From NCBI RefSeq assembly GCF_000003605.2, contig NW_003152253.1, positions 357,774-421,773 on the forward strand: a stretch of 64,000 bases of DNA. Direction: 5' to 3'. The notes beneath the pieces were generated by a model. That model did no database searches. It was not told the origin of the DNA and worked only from the letters and a program-made list of their open reading frames with translations. The first letter of the stretch is position 1; each line of letters begins with the position of its first letter. The translations under genes were made by a program, and so were the position numbers. Positions 14,603 through 29,297 of this stretch are shown piece after piece. Origin of the DNA: Saccoglossus kowalevskii. Its lineage: Eukaryota; Hemichordata; Enteropneusta; Harrimaniidae.

Positions 14603-15502
14603 ATTGGTTTTGACTATCCGTGGATTCACATTGTCATTATGTGTGGATTGATACATGAATATATTTCAATTCGTTCTGTGACTATTCGTAGATCTGAATT
14701 TTGACTATTCGATGATTCGCATTGTTATTATTTGTGGATTTGTACTTGAATATATATTAATTCGTACTATGACTATTCGTAGATCTGTATTGTGACTATT
14801 CGATGATTCGCATTGTTATTATTTGTAGATTTGTACTTGAATATATATTAATTCGTACTATGACTATTCGTAGTTCTGTATTTTGACTATTCGATGATTC
14901 GCATTGTTATTATTTGTGGATTTGTACTTGAATATATGTTAATTCGTTCTGTGACTATTCGTAGATCTGTATTTTGACTATTCGATGATTCGCATTGTTA
15001 TTATTTGTGGATTTGTGTTTGAATATATATTAATTCGTACTATGACTATTCGTAGATCTATATTTTGACTATTCGTGGATTCGCATTGTTATTATTTGTG
15101 AATTTGTACTTGAATATATATTAATTCGTACTATGACTATTCGTAGATCTGTATTTTGACTATTCGATGATTCGCATTGTTATTATTTGTGGATTTGTAC
15201 TTGAATATATGTTAATTCGTTCTGTGACTATTCGTAGATCTGTATTTTGACTATTCGATGATTCGCATTGTTATTATTTGTGGATTTGTACTTGAATATA
15301 TGTTAATTCGTACTGTCACTATTCGTAGATCTGTATTTTGACTATTCGAGGATTCGCATTGTCATTATTCGTGGATTTATACTGGAATATATGTTAATTC
15401 GTGTTTTGACTATTCATAGATCTATGTTGTAACTATTCGTACTGCCACTATTCGTGGTTTAGTATTTGAATACACACCATTTTGTACTTGGACTATTTGT
15501 GG
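14603..15502 (+). repeat. Tandem array, about 91-bp unit, about 9-10 copies
   Basis: The marker GATTCGCATTGTTATTATTT recurs at roughly 14715, 14806, 14897, 14988, 15079, 15169 and 15259, a period of 90-91 bp. Each unit is built from two or three related pieces of about 23-45 bp sharing TGACTATTCGTRGAT, so the array has an internal sub-repeat structure. Central units are nearly identical and outer units diverge, as expected from unequal crossing-over. It lies about 1.2 kb downstream of the receptor exon. Confidence 0.9.
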
Positions 15503-16658
15503 GGGCGTACTGTCACTAAGAGTCGGAATCACATTATAAATAATACAGACAGGTCGCGATACTCTGGGGCATGTGCGTGTCTTTTTAATACAACATACAA
15601 CACCCATACACACTGTGTTAAATCATATACCCAAGATACAGAGAACAAATGGGGTTAACCTCAAAGAAAATCAACGTATGTATTGTACGATGTTACCCAA
15701 AATAATTCAAATTTATATCTTGAGGAGAAACAACAACGATCATGAAATGCGTTCTACAGTTGCTATAAGCAAATCATGTTTTCTGATGTCAAATTATGCT
15801 AATTCTTCAATTTGCTGCCTGTCACTGTTACAAGCACTTTCCTTTTGCTGTAGAAAAATATAACGTACACATACTATGTCTTTAATATGTGTATATAAGA
15901 GTGGACAATATTGTTGTAGATACAGGTCATATTGCAATAATTTTGATTTATTATTTTTATCTATTATCATACAATAGCGTTAATACAAACACGTGCTATA
16001 ATGCTAGACATATTAATCAATTTGTTTTCAGAAATTTGACAAATTGGTAGCCATATGTTCGTCTCAAAAGAATCACTTTATTTTAGCGTGTCATCTAGCC
16101 ATTTTCTCGAGCATAATGAGTTGCAGTAAATAGTTTTGTGATTTATTATTCGTTTATCCATCATTATTCATTAACCTTTTTCGAATAATATTGTTACAAC
16201 AAACAAGGCGTAATGATCTACGGATGACATTTGGATCATAAAACCATGTTGTTTTGAATATGTCATTAACTGTATCTTAGACAAGCCTGGGCCTGATCCT
16301 ATTTTAATTTTATTTGAATAGTAGACATTGCGAGTTAATTTGTGAATTAGTTAGTTATTTGCCCCAAAATTACTTGTGCATTGAAGACAACTATTCACTA
16401 ATGATCGGATTGTCCGTAAATGATTTCCCCTATAGACTGTTTGGAATAATAATTAACGAGAGGTATCGGGGTAATATGGACATATATTCAGTCCATGACA
16501 TATAATGTTACTGTGTTTATTTCACTTGAAACAAGGTCACACATAACAAATAATTTATGCTATACAGAACTGTCACATATATTCAAATTTAGATAAATAA
16601 ATAATAACTGTCTACAAAACGAGGTAATATATTATGTCTTTTAAATTGCAGTACTTAC
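15503..16658 (-). other. Start of the intron after the nAChR-like exon
   Basis: Follows the GTAAGTAC donor in the minus-strand direction. AT-rich; nothing else recognised before the 91-bp array. Confidence 0.5.
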
Positions 16659-16804
16659 CACGTCCATTAGCTGAACAATGGAAAGACCAAATTTCACACT
16701 GAGAATGTCCCGGGGGTCTTTTACTGGCCGCACTAGGGTGTCGTACTCGCTGTTATATAACATATCGCGAACAAGCTGTCTCTCTGCGTTGGACGCATGG
16801 GCAC
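16659..16804 (-). CDS. Nicotinic acetylcholine receptor-like subunit, N-terminal ligand-binding-domain exon (partial gene)
   Basis: The minus strand reads acceptor TTTATTTCAACAG, then an exon of exactly 146 bp, then donor GTAAGTAC. It enters after one base of a split codon and leaves in phase 0. The 48 full codons begin AHASNAERQLVRDMLYN, continue with the LVRPV segment and end KFGLSIVQLMDV. This is the first helix, the RPV turn and the start of beta-strand 1 of a Cys-loop receptor ligand-binding domain. The ERQL-hydrophobic-YN, RPV and V-FGL-QL-DV pattern is that of nicotinic acetylcholine receptor subunits, whose exon 2 is classically 146 bp and ends at this DV boundary. The product would be one subunit of a pentameric ligand-gated channel in the plasma membrane. 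Whether it is an alpha subunit cannot be told, because loop C is not in view. The ATG at 16825 in the same frame would give a signal too short to work, so an upstream exon is expected. Later exons, which should follow at lower coordinates, were not recognised. Confidence 0.82.
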
Positions 16805-18169
16805 CTGTTGAAATAAAAACCAACGCATGCATCAGTATAAAAAGTGGTTTTATTTTAGACAAGCGCAAACTCACGTCAGAATCTGTGCATTACATATACT
16901 ACCTAATGTGTAGATAGTTAGCGCTAGCGATACACGTTGTGTTTTTATAGACAGTGTTCGGCGAATATTCATAGACTACATGTTTTGCAGCATTAATACT
17001 TAAGATTTAGTGTCCTGGTTTATCCGTGGGTACACACGATCGGCTTGATTCGCTTATCAAGGTGTGCACTGGCATTCTTTTCCAAACGAATCCTCTCAAA
17101 TGTCTCTACGTATAAAAGTTCTTTCCAGTTACTAGAATTACTACTTACTTTCTAGTTATAATTACGAAAATGGTCGCGTATGACAAAGGATAAGTCTCTT
17201 AATTATTTGATTATGCGTCGCTGTTCCATTTCTTTGTCACTACTTGATATCAAGCATTGACCACATACCAAAGAACTCATATATGAATTTGAAGCAAATG
17301 ATCTGCGTTTTTGTAAACCTTCAATAATTGAATACACAATTCTGAAACTGTTGAACATACATGCGTTTAAACTGCATTACATGGACGTGGAAGTAATTAG
17401 GATTCTCGCGTTTAAAATAAACTGCATTTCACTCGAGAAAATAGATGAGAAATAACTACGTAAAGTAATTATGAAGGTTTTGCACGTGGCACTTTTTAAC
17501 TTCCATGGCAGTAAAGTGATACCGCGTGCACAGTTACTGTAAAAATTTACTGTTGATTAAAGGTAGTATTACACTTTTTACATTGATCTAAAGAAGTGAT
17601 TAAGAGCACTGTGACCCTAGGCAAATAGATTCAAAAAACAGGTACTTTGTAAATGTATATTGGAGGATCATAATACTGCCTGACTCTTCTACATGACAAG
17701 TCAAGTCACCTTTTACAAATTACGTCTATTTGTTCTAAAATTAACAACAAATTGTCGAAAATTATTTTGTGGGCGCTAAAACATGTAGCTACATAGTTAA
17801 ACTCTCGTTCTCGTGATTTGAAAATATTTACATGAATATAGTAGTGGTGTTTAAATTAGTTTATGTAAATGCGTAGTGTATCATGTTGGTGCATTGTTAA
17901 CTGAACCAAAATTGTCTCAGAAAACAGTCTTAGAATTAATTGTTTCACATACATTATTGGATATATTTATATGTGTGAAAACAGTTTTCAGTGTAGCGAC
18001 ACAGAAATTTATTTATGCAGTTCGGTTTAATGTGAAACTTACTGGCATGACATTTCTGACAAGAAGACACAGCATTGAAAAAATGGCGTCTTGCATTACA
18101 TAATCTGAAAACAATTATCGACGAATGCAATACAATAACAAGTCATTGTCAATGACACGTCCCTGTTCC

Positions 18170-19295
18170 GTTCCGTTCATATTTGAGTGACATATACATT
18201 CAAAGCAGATCATGACCGAAATCTCAGACCACTGAAACCGAAATGCACCTGCATATGTACAACACATTGTATGATGTGAGTGAAGTGTGGTCTTGATCTG
18301 TCCAGGCATGTCCGAGATATGGAGCGAAAACTAAATTCTTTAAAACAAAATGGTCCACCAGTCTGCCATTTTGAACGAGGAAAATTGGTGTGCATCAAGC
18401 TTATATTATGGTTAATATATGCACTAAATCTGAACAAAATCCATCCATGCATGACTGAGATCCGGTTCTGGAATTGTGAAAATACGTGGTTTTGATGCAT
18501 TTTCTGCCTTAAAATGGCCATCATTCAGCTATTGTTAAGCGGATCATGAAACAAATGCACATATCTATTTGTGACATGATGTACCATGTGTGTGTGAAGT
18601 TTGAACTTGATCAATCCAGACATGTCTCGGATACGGATCCAGAACTGAATTCTTTAAAACAAAATGGCCGCCAGTCGGCCATTTCTAACTTGATCCGAAA
18701 AAAATGACGTGCATCAAGGTCCTATTAGGTTTAATGTATGTACCAAATTTGAACAAAATAACTGAGATTCGGGTCCGGAATGGTGAAAATGTGCGATTTC
18801 AATGCATTTTCGGCCTTAAAGCGGCCGCCATTTTGCTATCGTTAATGAGATCATGGAACAAATGCACATACATATTTGTGACATGATTTACCTTGTGTGT
18901 GTGAAGTTTGACCTCGATCAATCCAGGCATGTCTCAGATACAGATCCAGAACTGAATTCTTTAAAACAAAATGGCCGCCATTTCAAACCCGATCCCCCCA
19001 AAAAATGACGTGCATCAAGGTCCTATTATGTTTAATGTATGTACCAAATTTGAATGGTGAAAATGTGCGATTTTGATGCATTTTCGGCCTTAAAATGGCC
19101 GCTATTCGGCTATCATTAATCAGATCATGAAAAAAATGCATGTGCATATGTCCCATATAATGTGTGATGTATGAGTGAAGTTTGAACGTAATCGGTCCAT
19201 GCATGTTCGAGATACAGGTGATCACGGACGCACGGACGCACACAGGGCAAACCATAAGTCCCCGTTTTCGGACTACGTTCGAACGGGGACTAATT
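18170..19295 (+). repeat. Degenerate tandem repeat element, about 310-bp units, with terminal hairpin
   Basis: The marker TTCTTTAAAACAAAATGG occurs at 18336, 18650 and 18957, giving unit lengths of 314 and 307 bp. A truncated fourth unit ends near 19.2 kb. Each unit has GATCAATCCAGRCATGTC, AAAATGGCCGCC-like blocks and TGAAAATGTGCGATTT. The right end has GGACGCACGGACGCACAC and then a hairpin, AGTCCCCGTT (19257-19266) pairing with AACGGGGACT (19282-19291). Open frames on both strands here, such as 18704-18886 and 18983-19255, follow the repeat and are not genes. The class is not certain. The hairpin followed by CTAAT resembles a Helitron 3' end, but no 5' TC end or Rep/helicase was found. Confidence 0.7.
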
Positions 19296-22200
19296 AATCA
19301 CTGAAATAAGTGACATCTTATTTATACCACTTTTACTGTGCTCGCTGCCTATTCAATATAGCGAAGTAGTGTTAGTAATATAAGCATACTCGGTGAGTGT
19401 CTAAATATGGCGTCGTTACAATATCATTGGGAGGACTCTGTGACACGAATGTTTCCCATCGAGTTACTTACTCAATAACCATGCTTAAAAAATAATCAAA
19501 CAATTTTATGAAAAACGCGTGATATTACAACTTCGAGGTAGTCAATACACTATTCGACGTTGTCAATACGTTAGAGCGTACTTAAATAGTGACATGTTTC
19601 ATAGTCATCAGACCTCTCTATCATGCTGAATGATTGCAGCTTTTCATATCTTCACTACTATTTATTAAAAAGACATCTATTTGTTCGCACATATCACCTC
19701 GCGTTTGTCGCCTTGTTACCAGAGACCAAACTCATTTCCTACCTTCCACACGAGTCATTGTTATAGATCTTATCAAGTATACAGATACGAATCAACACAA
19801 CTGCGCATCAACCTTGGCGGTGACCTCTATATGTTATGAATCCACCTTGATAAATGCAACTCGAAACCAAGTCATATTTAGTATTTATCCGCAAGCCTGC
19901 AGTACACCCATATTATAAAGGTCAATGTCGTTGGCGATAATTTACTGACAATACCAATATATATATATATTGTCATGGTAACAGTTTCTTTCTTTATCTC
20001 ATCTTCTTTCACAGTGCATTGGAGAACTAATTACATTTTGGGGATGATACAGTTGTCTTTAAGCTTATACGTACTTTGGAACAGCGATTTAGGCTTGTGT
20101 ACGTAATTATAGTGAATCTACCAGGTTCGCCTTGTAATCAAATGCGGTAACAGATGCCGTAAACATGTCGGTAACATTTCAATTTGACGTGTATTCCCTC
20201 TCTTTAATCCTATTATTTGTTGCCTTGGTGACAAACAGTTATGTAACATTTATTGCAAAAATTACTTTTTGATCACGCTGTTATGACCACGCGTAATTGT
20301 TTTAATTCAAATATTTAAAATTTACCAATCATGTATAAATTAGTTTTCAAATTATTTGTATATTTAAAGTATGTTGAATACTGAATGAATTCTGGGATAA
20401 TATGTACGATGACTAAAATTGAGAAATATTATTGCTCAATTGTAATGTATAGATCAAATGCTAACACTCAGCTGATTGTATGTGTGTGCGTTCTCCGAAT
20501 ACAATTCAACCTTTATATTATTTGATGCTTTCCGATTATAACAATCATATATACAAACATTGTCGTCACATCGGCGATCATACGGATAATCTCCACGAAT
20601 TTTGATGACAAACACATACGTGGATACGTACAATTTTTACTTGTACATCTTTGTATATCTCTTCGCCCTAAATTCTTAAGATTATTACTATCACAATCTG
20701 TTCTCACTTAAACAATGACATCAATATGATCGATCAATAACCAGTTGGTTAATTTGATATTTGGTAATCAGAAAATGGTACATTAAATAATGTGAAATAG
20801 TGCATACTACATTTTTTATATTTATATTGGAAAAAAAATGTATTAAAGTATTAAACCTTGATTTCGGAACTCAGTACCAAAATGTTGAACACTTGCGCTT
20901 CTGTGCGATATAGTCAAACAATTAACAATCTTGAAGACAAAAACCGTTAACATCACAAGGACACATTTGCACCAAAGTACAACTTTCAGTGTCAAAATAA
21001 TTCAAAAAAGAAAATTATATGGACGTTGGGCAACGATGTGTTTTCGAAAACTATTTAGGGTTAATTATTTGTGAATCAGGATTTTGGTCCATGGTAACAT
21101 TTTGTCATATATCTAAATGAGTGTTGTACTCAACAATACACAGTTATTGGTGTAATTCCCACCAAGTTAACCAATGTTACTGAATAATTTATATAGAACT
21201 TTCGGCGTGGTTTTCATTATAAAAGAAATACCATCGTCGCCACGTATAAGTGTGTACTTTATCGTGAAAATACCACATATAGCACACGATCCTCGTATAA
21301 CGTGGTTATTAGTTGATGGCATGCATGAATATACAGCTTGTGTAATTATATTAGTAACACGTAAGGGGGATATTAGCACAGCCAACCTTTCTGGACGTTT
21401 CTTTGATCATTGCAGTAGATAGAAACAGCTGCAGTGCAAAGTGTCTGTTTTCTTGAGCGAGCAACATTCGTGCTTGTTTTACGAAATTGTTTAAATTAAG
21501 CTAAAGATGAAAGAGATTGTTAATTTCCTATTTTACCATTGGTTGCGGCGTTTTCCCTCAACACGCAACATACAATTTCCTTACTGTACGTTTATACAGG
21601 CGGTTAACATTGTTTCGAGAAACGCGACATGGTACTGTTGCAGAACGGTATTTATTGGGTTCACATGTGTCATTCACCAGTACGTCAGTATGGGAATTAA
21701 ATCCATTTATTGTGAGGTGAGAAAAAATAGGCAATAGGAATATCATATGAGTCAAATGTCATTCAATTTGCATTGTCAGATTGCACGTTCTCAGCTTAGT
21801 TATTAAACATCCTTTACAGGGAGGGAGTGTTCGGTGATCGAGTATAAGCCATGACTGGGACGTGCAGCTATACGATTTCACTGTCGCCAATTCATATCAC
21901 ACTGAGTGATTTTTCCTGAAGAATTATTTCCCGTGAATGTATGTATATGTATGCGCAAGTATGCAATCTATTATGTTAATACATGCAATGAAAATGTAAT
22001 AATATAAGTTTTCGCTTTTCCTTATATTGCCGAGTTTTTATTCACGAGACTTTCTCTGTGACCCTGAACGCAGATGTACACCAATACATGCTGTTAGTAC
22101 GTGTGCGACGTACTTACTTAATCATTAATAACATTTTAACGTTCAATGCTATATGTTATATTGAATGGCTTCTAAGTCAGCACTCAAAATACAAAATGTA

Positions 22201-25200
22201 CATATAAGTAAATACTCTATAAAGTACTGGGGTCATTTACCATAACCCCAACCAGCATCAGCTCATGACCTCTTTGTGAGGAAAGGCCATCGATGTCTCT
22301 GATTTGAATGACTCAGGAGTTGCTCGCAGTCTTCAAGAGCTCTGTCACACTATAGTATGTATAACATCACATATCTTATGTATTTATGAACAAATAAACA
22401 CAAAATAATGTATGCGAGTGTTCATGTATTTGTACACTGATTGTGATTATACTTATTTGGTATGAGTCAGTTACTGTACTGTGCCGACTGTACGAACTGA
22501 ATGCTTATTTTTAACGTTTATAGACAAGAAAATAACGTGAACGAGTCATGTCATTATTGTGGCCTTCTACGTGTATTATCGAAATGCGCTGTTAAGTTTG
22601 ATTATAATGCATTACAGTACTAATAATTAAATTCTTGTCACACAGACAGGTCAGTTAGTCGTGGAAACCATATTATTATTACTGTATATGTATTCATTTC
22701 AGTATTGTACGGAACAATGTTTTGTCATATTAGCGTATCTCAGGAGTGTGTACAGGCATATACAAATAAATGATTTTATAGACGAGTGATGTGCGCACAT
22801 TCGAAGCTAGCTGCCACTCTGTGTGTCAATATATTTTATAGCATCATTACTCAGACTGTCTTTGCAGTAACACTCTTTTTATAATCCCCGCGCGGGTCAC
22901 ATTGACGTAAGTAGTGGTATTTCTTGTTTAATCCTCGGGGTATTGAATGTTTCACAATGTAATACAGCCGAGGACATAATAGTGTGTTAGTTGCACGTAC
23001 GCTGCGAGACTGGAGAGCGTATATGTTATTTACCACTATGTCTCATTTCGGTGTCATTTTTTTAATTGCACTCGCTTCGTACAGAGTGATGTACAAGGCG
23101 TCAATCACAGATGATGCAGATACAAACAAAATGAGGCATCTGTGACGCGCGTGAATAACACTGACGGCAAACGTTCAACACGTACGAGGAATGGTCACGA
23201 TATTCCGTGCTTCGTTGTATGAGATTATACTTATCACAGGAAAACTGAAATCTGACAATTTAGTTCACACACACACGCTGCTCAGATTCGATCTAGATAC
23301 AGTTGTTGTCAAATATATTTGAAAGATTGTCCCCTATCTATGTCGATAATTACAGAATAAGAACACCACTGAGTCCCGGAATGACCCCAAAGCAGAAAAG
23401 ATTAAACTATCTGCAAAACCATTTATCTATATCAGCATGGTGCTGTCTGTTTTGTTTTTTATCGATGTGAAAGGTCGCACGACTGCCAAACATTTATGCC
23501 GATAAATTATTCTTACATCACAGACTATGTGACTTAGAATATAAAGGTTATCATATGAATGATCAGATGACATACCTTGGAAAACAGGAAAATAGCTTTT
23601 GCCTGAAACAAAATTCCAGCTTACTCTTTGCAACGTGGGAGATAATCCCTTGTACACTTAATCCCATTAATACATCTAACTGGCGAGTTTTGCATTAGCT
23701 ACAAACAGTTTCAATAGTTATCTTTTTATTATGTTTTTTTTTGAATGTTTGAATGGAATATCCACAGTTTTCTAATGTCTAAGAGCAGGTTTATTAATCA
23801 AGAGTTATATTTTTTTTAATTTCCACACGAGTTTTATCCTTCTAATTAGTTTCATCCAGGTGTTTGTCGCTGCTGTTGGACGTGATCTTTCTTATCTCCG
23901 AGGATATACCGACATACAGGCAATAAATACTCGGTTGCTATGCATGCGATTAAATGTGACGTGGCTTGGACTCTGTTTGCCTCTTCACTGTAAGTGCGTA
24001 CCTTGTACGTCATTTTGTTTCGTATGTCGTAGGGTAGTTAATATTGTGGCTTAGTGTGGTATGTGTCTGCTTGAAGTGGCAAGAAGCATTGCCGTGGTCA
24101 TGAGTTTGTCTTGCGTGTTTATATGTTTGTAATATGATTGGCTAATTTGCATAATTGTTAACCGCTCACGAATACCTCAGTTTACACACAGTGAATTAGG
24201 TAATGTGTAATGTGATACATCAATATATTTTTGCGGTGTCAAGAATTCATTGGTGAAATGATAAATGATGATTAAATTTAATCAATGGTTTTTAAATGAT
24301 TCCTTGACTAATCATAATAATAATATGTTGATTTCATAGCATAAAGAAATCAACAATCATTGCACTGGTTTATTACAATAACAGCCATAGTTAATAACTG
24401 ACTGCATGTATGTATGTAGAGGGATGTGTGTTTCAAATGCTGTTTATTTCTTTAGCCTAATCTATCAAATTTGGATGTTTATATAAATAGTGGATGTTAT
24501 CAAAATGAATATTCCGTGTCTCAGAATGCAGAAGTTAGGAAATTGTTGTATTGTGACCATTCATGTGCATAGAAACAATATCAAAATGCCATCATGCCCA
24601 GTATGCAACCAATGTCTACTACAAGTTCAATGCTATTCATGTAGATTAACTGCAGATTAACGAGAAACGTTGAATGTCAAGCAAATCATATGAGTTAATT
24701 CGAGTTTAATTTGGAAAACGAAAATGTGGTAAAGAGAATTTCTCCCTCTGGGTATGTTATTTGAAATTAAATACGCTTTTTGATTATGTCTTCAACCAAG
24801 GGTGCAACTTTGTAATTATACATGTCCGTTAACCATACTTCTTTCTCGCTTGTCTGATTGAACTGACAGTTCTCTCGTTATAAGTTTGTCTGATGAATTA
24901 AACATCCGCTGTTTATTAATATGTGGTGTAATATGCTTTAGTCGTTTAACTATGGGACAATACAATATCGTGGACCACGATTACTCGGTGTATTAACTAA
25001 TTTGAATTTAATTCTCAGTCATGTATAACAACTAAATAACATAAAAATGATAGTTTCAGTTTCAGTTTATGTGTACTATATTATGTTCAATTACTGGTTT
25101 TTAATAAACTTACCAGACACAAACAGAAAGTGATAACACATTTAACATGCAACTATTATAAGAAAATAATTTGCATATTATCATAAACCATTCATTTCAC

Positions 25201-28200
25201 TGTCAAAACATGCGTGACGGGAACATGTATTCGTTTCGATCTTTCGATACTTAAACGATGAGAAAAGATATAAGCTGAGGTTTCAGAGAGTTCGACCTCC
25301 CATTCCCATTTGTCGCACATTTTAACAGACTTGGCGAATATTACATTCATATTTAAAGAAATGTCTGATCAAATGATGCAATCCTGTTCATCGTCGCTAA
25401 TATGGCCATCGGGTGTTTTTAACAATTGTTTGGGAATGTATTATAGGTATTCGTGGAGCATTATAAGTCATCATTAATTAAAAGATAACGTTCTATACTC
25501 GACCTATCTACCAATCTGTCTCTCAAACATGGTCACACTGATGTCAAGATACATTACATACATTTAATATGTACATTTCATTACAGCTAAAAATGTTAAT
25601 ACTAGTAATACTTGTATGAACGTATTAATGAAGTACTAATTTAGATAGTGTTGTACCATAATAATTTATGTAACTCGGTGTATTGTTATTCGAAAAAAAT
25701 GAAATGAAATAATACATGTTTGGTACTAATTTGCATTTTCAATTAATATTAAAATATACCAACATTTTTGTTTTTGTCTAATCATGGTTAATCTGTAATT
25801 TATTCAAACGTTGTTCCTTTTCTTGAATATAGTTGATATTAAATCATATACTAATAAACTTTCATCTTCTATAAGGATGATCGTATGTTTTTTTTCCTTT
25901 GAACCTACCACAATTAATGTAGTAATGTTATTCATCTTATACTGTATAATACTCATCGTAAAGTAAAATATTGTCAATGAATGATATATATTTCAAAGCA
26001 TGGTGTAAATTAAATACACTCTAGTATACTACAAGTTGAGAGAATGCACAAGCTATGCAAGAAAAGGTAAGATTTATGTGATGAGAAGTTACCCCGTTGT
26101 GCGTCGTTATAGCTAGACGAAGACATTGAAAACACACTGACATTCAAATCATGCTTATATATCCCAAAAGTCTGTCACAAATCATCGTACATCGTATTGG
26201 CATATTGGAAACATTAGCACTACCGAGGGCACCGGTCAGACAATTTATCTTGACAGCTATAATATCTGGAGAAGCAGATCATGAGAGTGATATCGGACTC
26301 TATAAATATATACATGACACAAGAAAACAAGCAAAAAAAGTTGGGCACACATAAAACACACACAGCTTTCTAATATTGCTTGTAACACCAATAGCAATGT
26401 GTTCACTAGTAGCTAATTAATTATTTTTCAAGTCAGTTTAAAACAAAACAAAAACAGGTTTTTTTTTGTGCGTACATTTAATATATGCAAAACATATATT
26501 CAGTATACGAACATTGTTATTGTACGTCATCCATATATTACAATGTCAGCGTAATTACTAACCATACGTACATTCGATAACATTCGTATAAAAGGCGTAG
26601 AATACAATGTGTGAATATGTTATATTCATACATTTATGGAAAAGAATCAAGACCGAAACCGAATCCTTCACCAAATCTTTAGATGAAGTACGGCAAGAAA
26701 CCCGAGGCATATATGGGTTATTTAAAATCTGATTCACTAAAATACTAAAGGGGTGTAAATTTAGATATGGGTGTATTTTTTTAATATTATCTTTATTTCG
26801 TCATTTGATGGGGGTTTCAAACAAAAATTCGCCCTAGAGTTTGGTTCTATGATTTGACATTTACTATATAGAAAAAGAATATAGAATATAGTATAGAAAA
26901 AAATACGCCGTCAAAAGAACGAGACGCTCTGGTACAGACATTGACCGAGTACCATAACGCGAGTACCATACCAATTTTCGTGTTTGAAATTCCTCGATTG
27001 GAGGAAGAATTATTAATTTGCACCAAGTAAACATTGTACAGTGCTAATAATTACGGTCGCGAAATTGTATTCATAGTGAATTATATTATCATTTTCATAT
27101 CCGAAATATAAGAAAATTGCATTATTCTTTTAATAATTTATAAAAAAAACTTGCAAATTATGTTATTTGGCTACTGTTTAGCTCCTTGGACACATGTATT
27201 GAGCTAATATAATGACATTTGTACTGCAATTACATTTTGTTTGAAATATTTTGAAACATCGTCGTCAGATTATCATAACATTATTGGGCTACAATCAGCG
27301 TCAGCAAACTATCCCCCCCAGAAAATATTGATGCATGAATGTAATTATTATCTCTATGGTTGATACAATCATTAAAAACTCCATGATTCAATAAACCCCA
27401 AAACAAATATAATGATAAAAAGTAATCGGGAAATTAATATCTCCATTAAATGTTTGTTTTCCCATTATGTATTAATCACCACTCGTGACGTCATGCGATG
27501 TTCAGCCATCTCTTAAATTTTAACAAGCCACGTGGACAGAATTCCAAACACGGATATAATTGATAATCACTCGAACTGATTTTACCGACGTCAGAGTGTA
27601 TAACATTGGGTAATATTATTCACGTACTAGATACCATGAATTATGCATGATAATGCAATCAACTCGTATATATTATATGACTCGGGAACGGATACAATTG
27701 CTAAGAAACGCCCCAGCCTATTAATTTTTCACCATAAAGTATTAACAGTAGTAGAATCACAGATTCGTGATTGCATGAAAGACAGACGGTTGCCTTGAAG
27801 TATCATGTTAGAATGTATTAATGAATTGCGAATACAGTGTGATTGTCGTTTAATGGGAAAATACGTTATTCGCGTGATAATTAGGAAACACAAACACAAA
27901 TCGTGCTTGGATGAAAAGATATGCTATCTTCTAATTATAAAACGGTAAATATACCAGGTATCCAATAACAAGTAAGATGAAATAAACACCGGCAGTGAAA
28001 TCACAGTGATTTGTATACATATACACATGATTCTTCAGAAAAAGATGGTCAATTTACTTCTCTAAATCGTTGACCTTTGCAAATAAAATACATATTTCAG
28101 TTATGTTGTTCCCTCTATACTTTTTTTAAATAACAGATATTTGGTGAATATCACCAATTATCAATTTATCAATCTACTAACAAATAATCATACAAACAAC

Positions 28201-29297
28201 GCAATAGTTCCTGTTAGTATATCTAGATGTACAGTTCTTCCGATTCCGATAGCTGGTTTGAAAATCGTGTTGAGGTATGTATGTAAACATGCATGAGTAA
28301 TCATGTATCGGCTAAATGAATACCCTGAATGATCAAATTGGACAAGATATCGGGGAACTTAATGATCAATTACTTGTGTCGGGAAAAATAAATTTAAGCG
28401 AGATCGATAACGAACTGGGAAGTGCTATCTAGTGAATTGTATTTTTTAAATTGTGCCAGACAATTTAAAACATTGACAATGGTTTTTAAATGAGGAAGGT
28501 TACATACGTTCTTCGTAGTTTGTGTTGTTCTGGAGTAATTGAATGATGGTCATGATAGATGCATATGTATACTTTGATCATTACCATTATATTATCAGCG
28601 CTGTGCTTGGACCAGCACCTCTGTAGCAAAACTAGGACACAATGCATTTGGGCATGACGGATCGTCTCGATAAATTATTCTCTTGTATTCAACACTCCGG
28701 CGCGTAGCATGCACATACAGTGTTGGTTGGGTCAGCGATTGATTTCAATTGCTCTAATATAATAAAACCATCTGTGTCATCAAGCACAATTCCATGTCCA
28801 CTATGACCTTAAAAAGTACGTCCATAGTATTAACTATGTTCCCTATTAGGAAAACAAGCCGAAAGGCATACTTGTGATAGTTCAACCCAACCTCCTGAAT
28901 TGATTTCTGTTTGTGAAAATTTAATGAAAATCTGCCGAAGGGGAAAAATAATACCAGAAAACGTGATTGCTCTCCTGGGTAAGTACCATCAATATGGGTT
29001 TGTAATTTGGATGGAGTACGGTTCGATTTTTTTTTTTAAAAAGCACGAAATGTATTTTAGATTCATGCATAATGCTGGTGTTCTATATATTGTTTGGAAT
29101 TCGCGACTGTTTCATTTTTAACAATCTCCAACGCTCGGCCCGCAGATAAAAATATATATTTAAACATTAAGAATGTATTTCTCCTAATATTATCATTATT
29201 GTTCATTTCCCTAATACCTTGTCCATATAAAACAAGGGTTGAAAGCGTAACTTTGATGTACGGCCAACTATGGTTAAAACTACTAAATTGTTAAGGC

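Noticed and set aside
23860-23989. Exon-like plus-strand block with acceptor TTTCATCCAG and donor GTAAGTGC, one frame open
   Set aside because: The encoded peptide resembles no family, only one of three frames is open (chance level for 130 bp) and no partner exon was seen.
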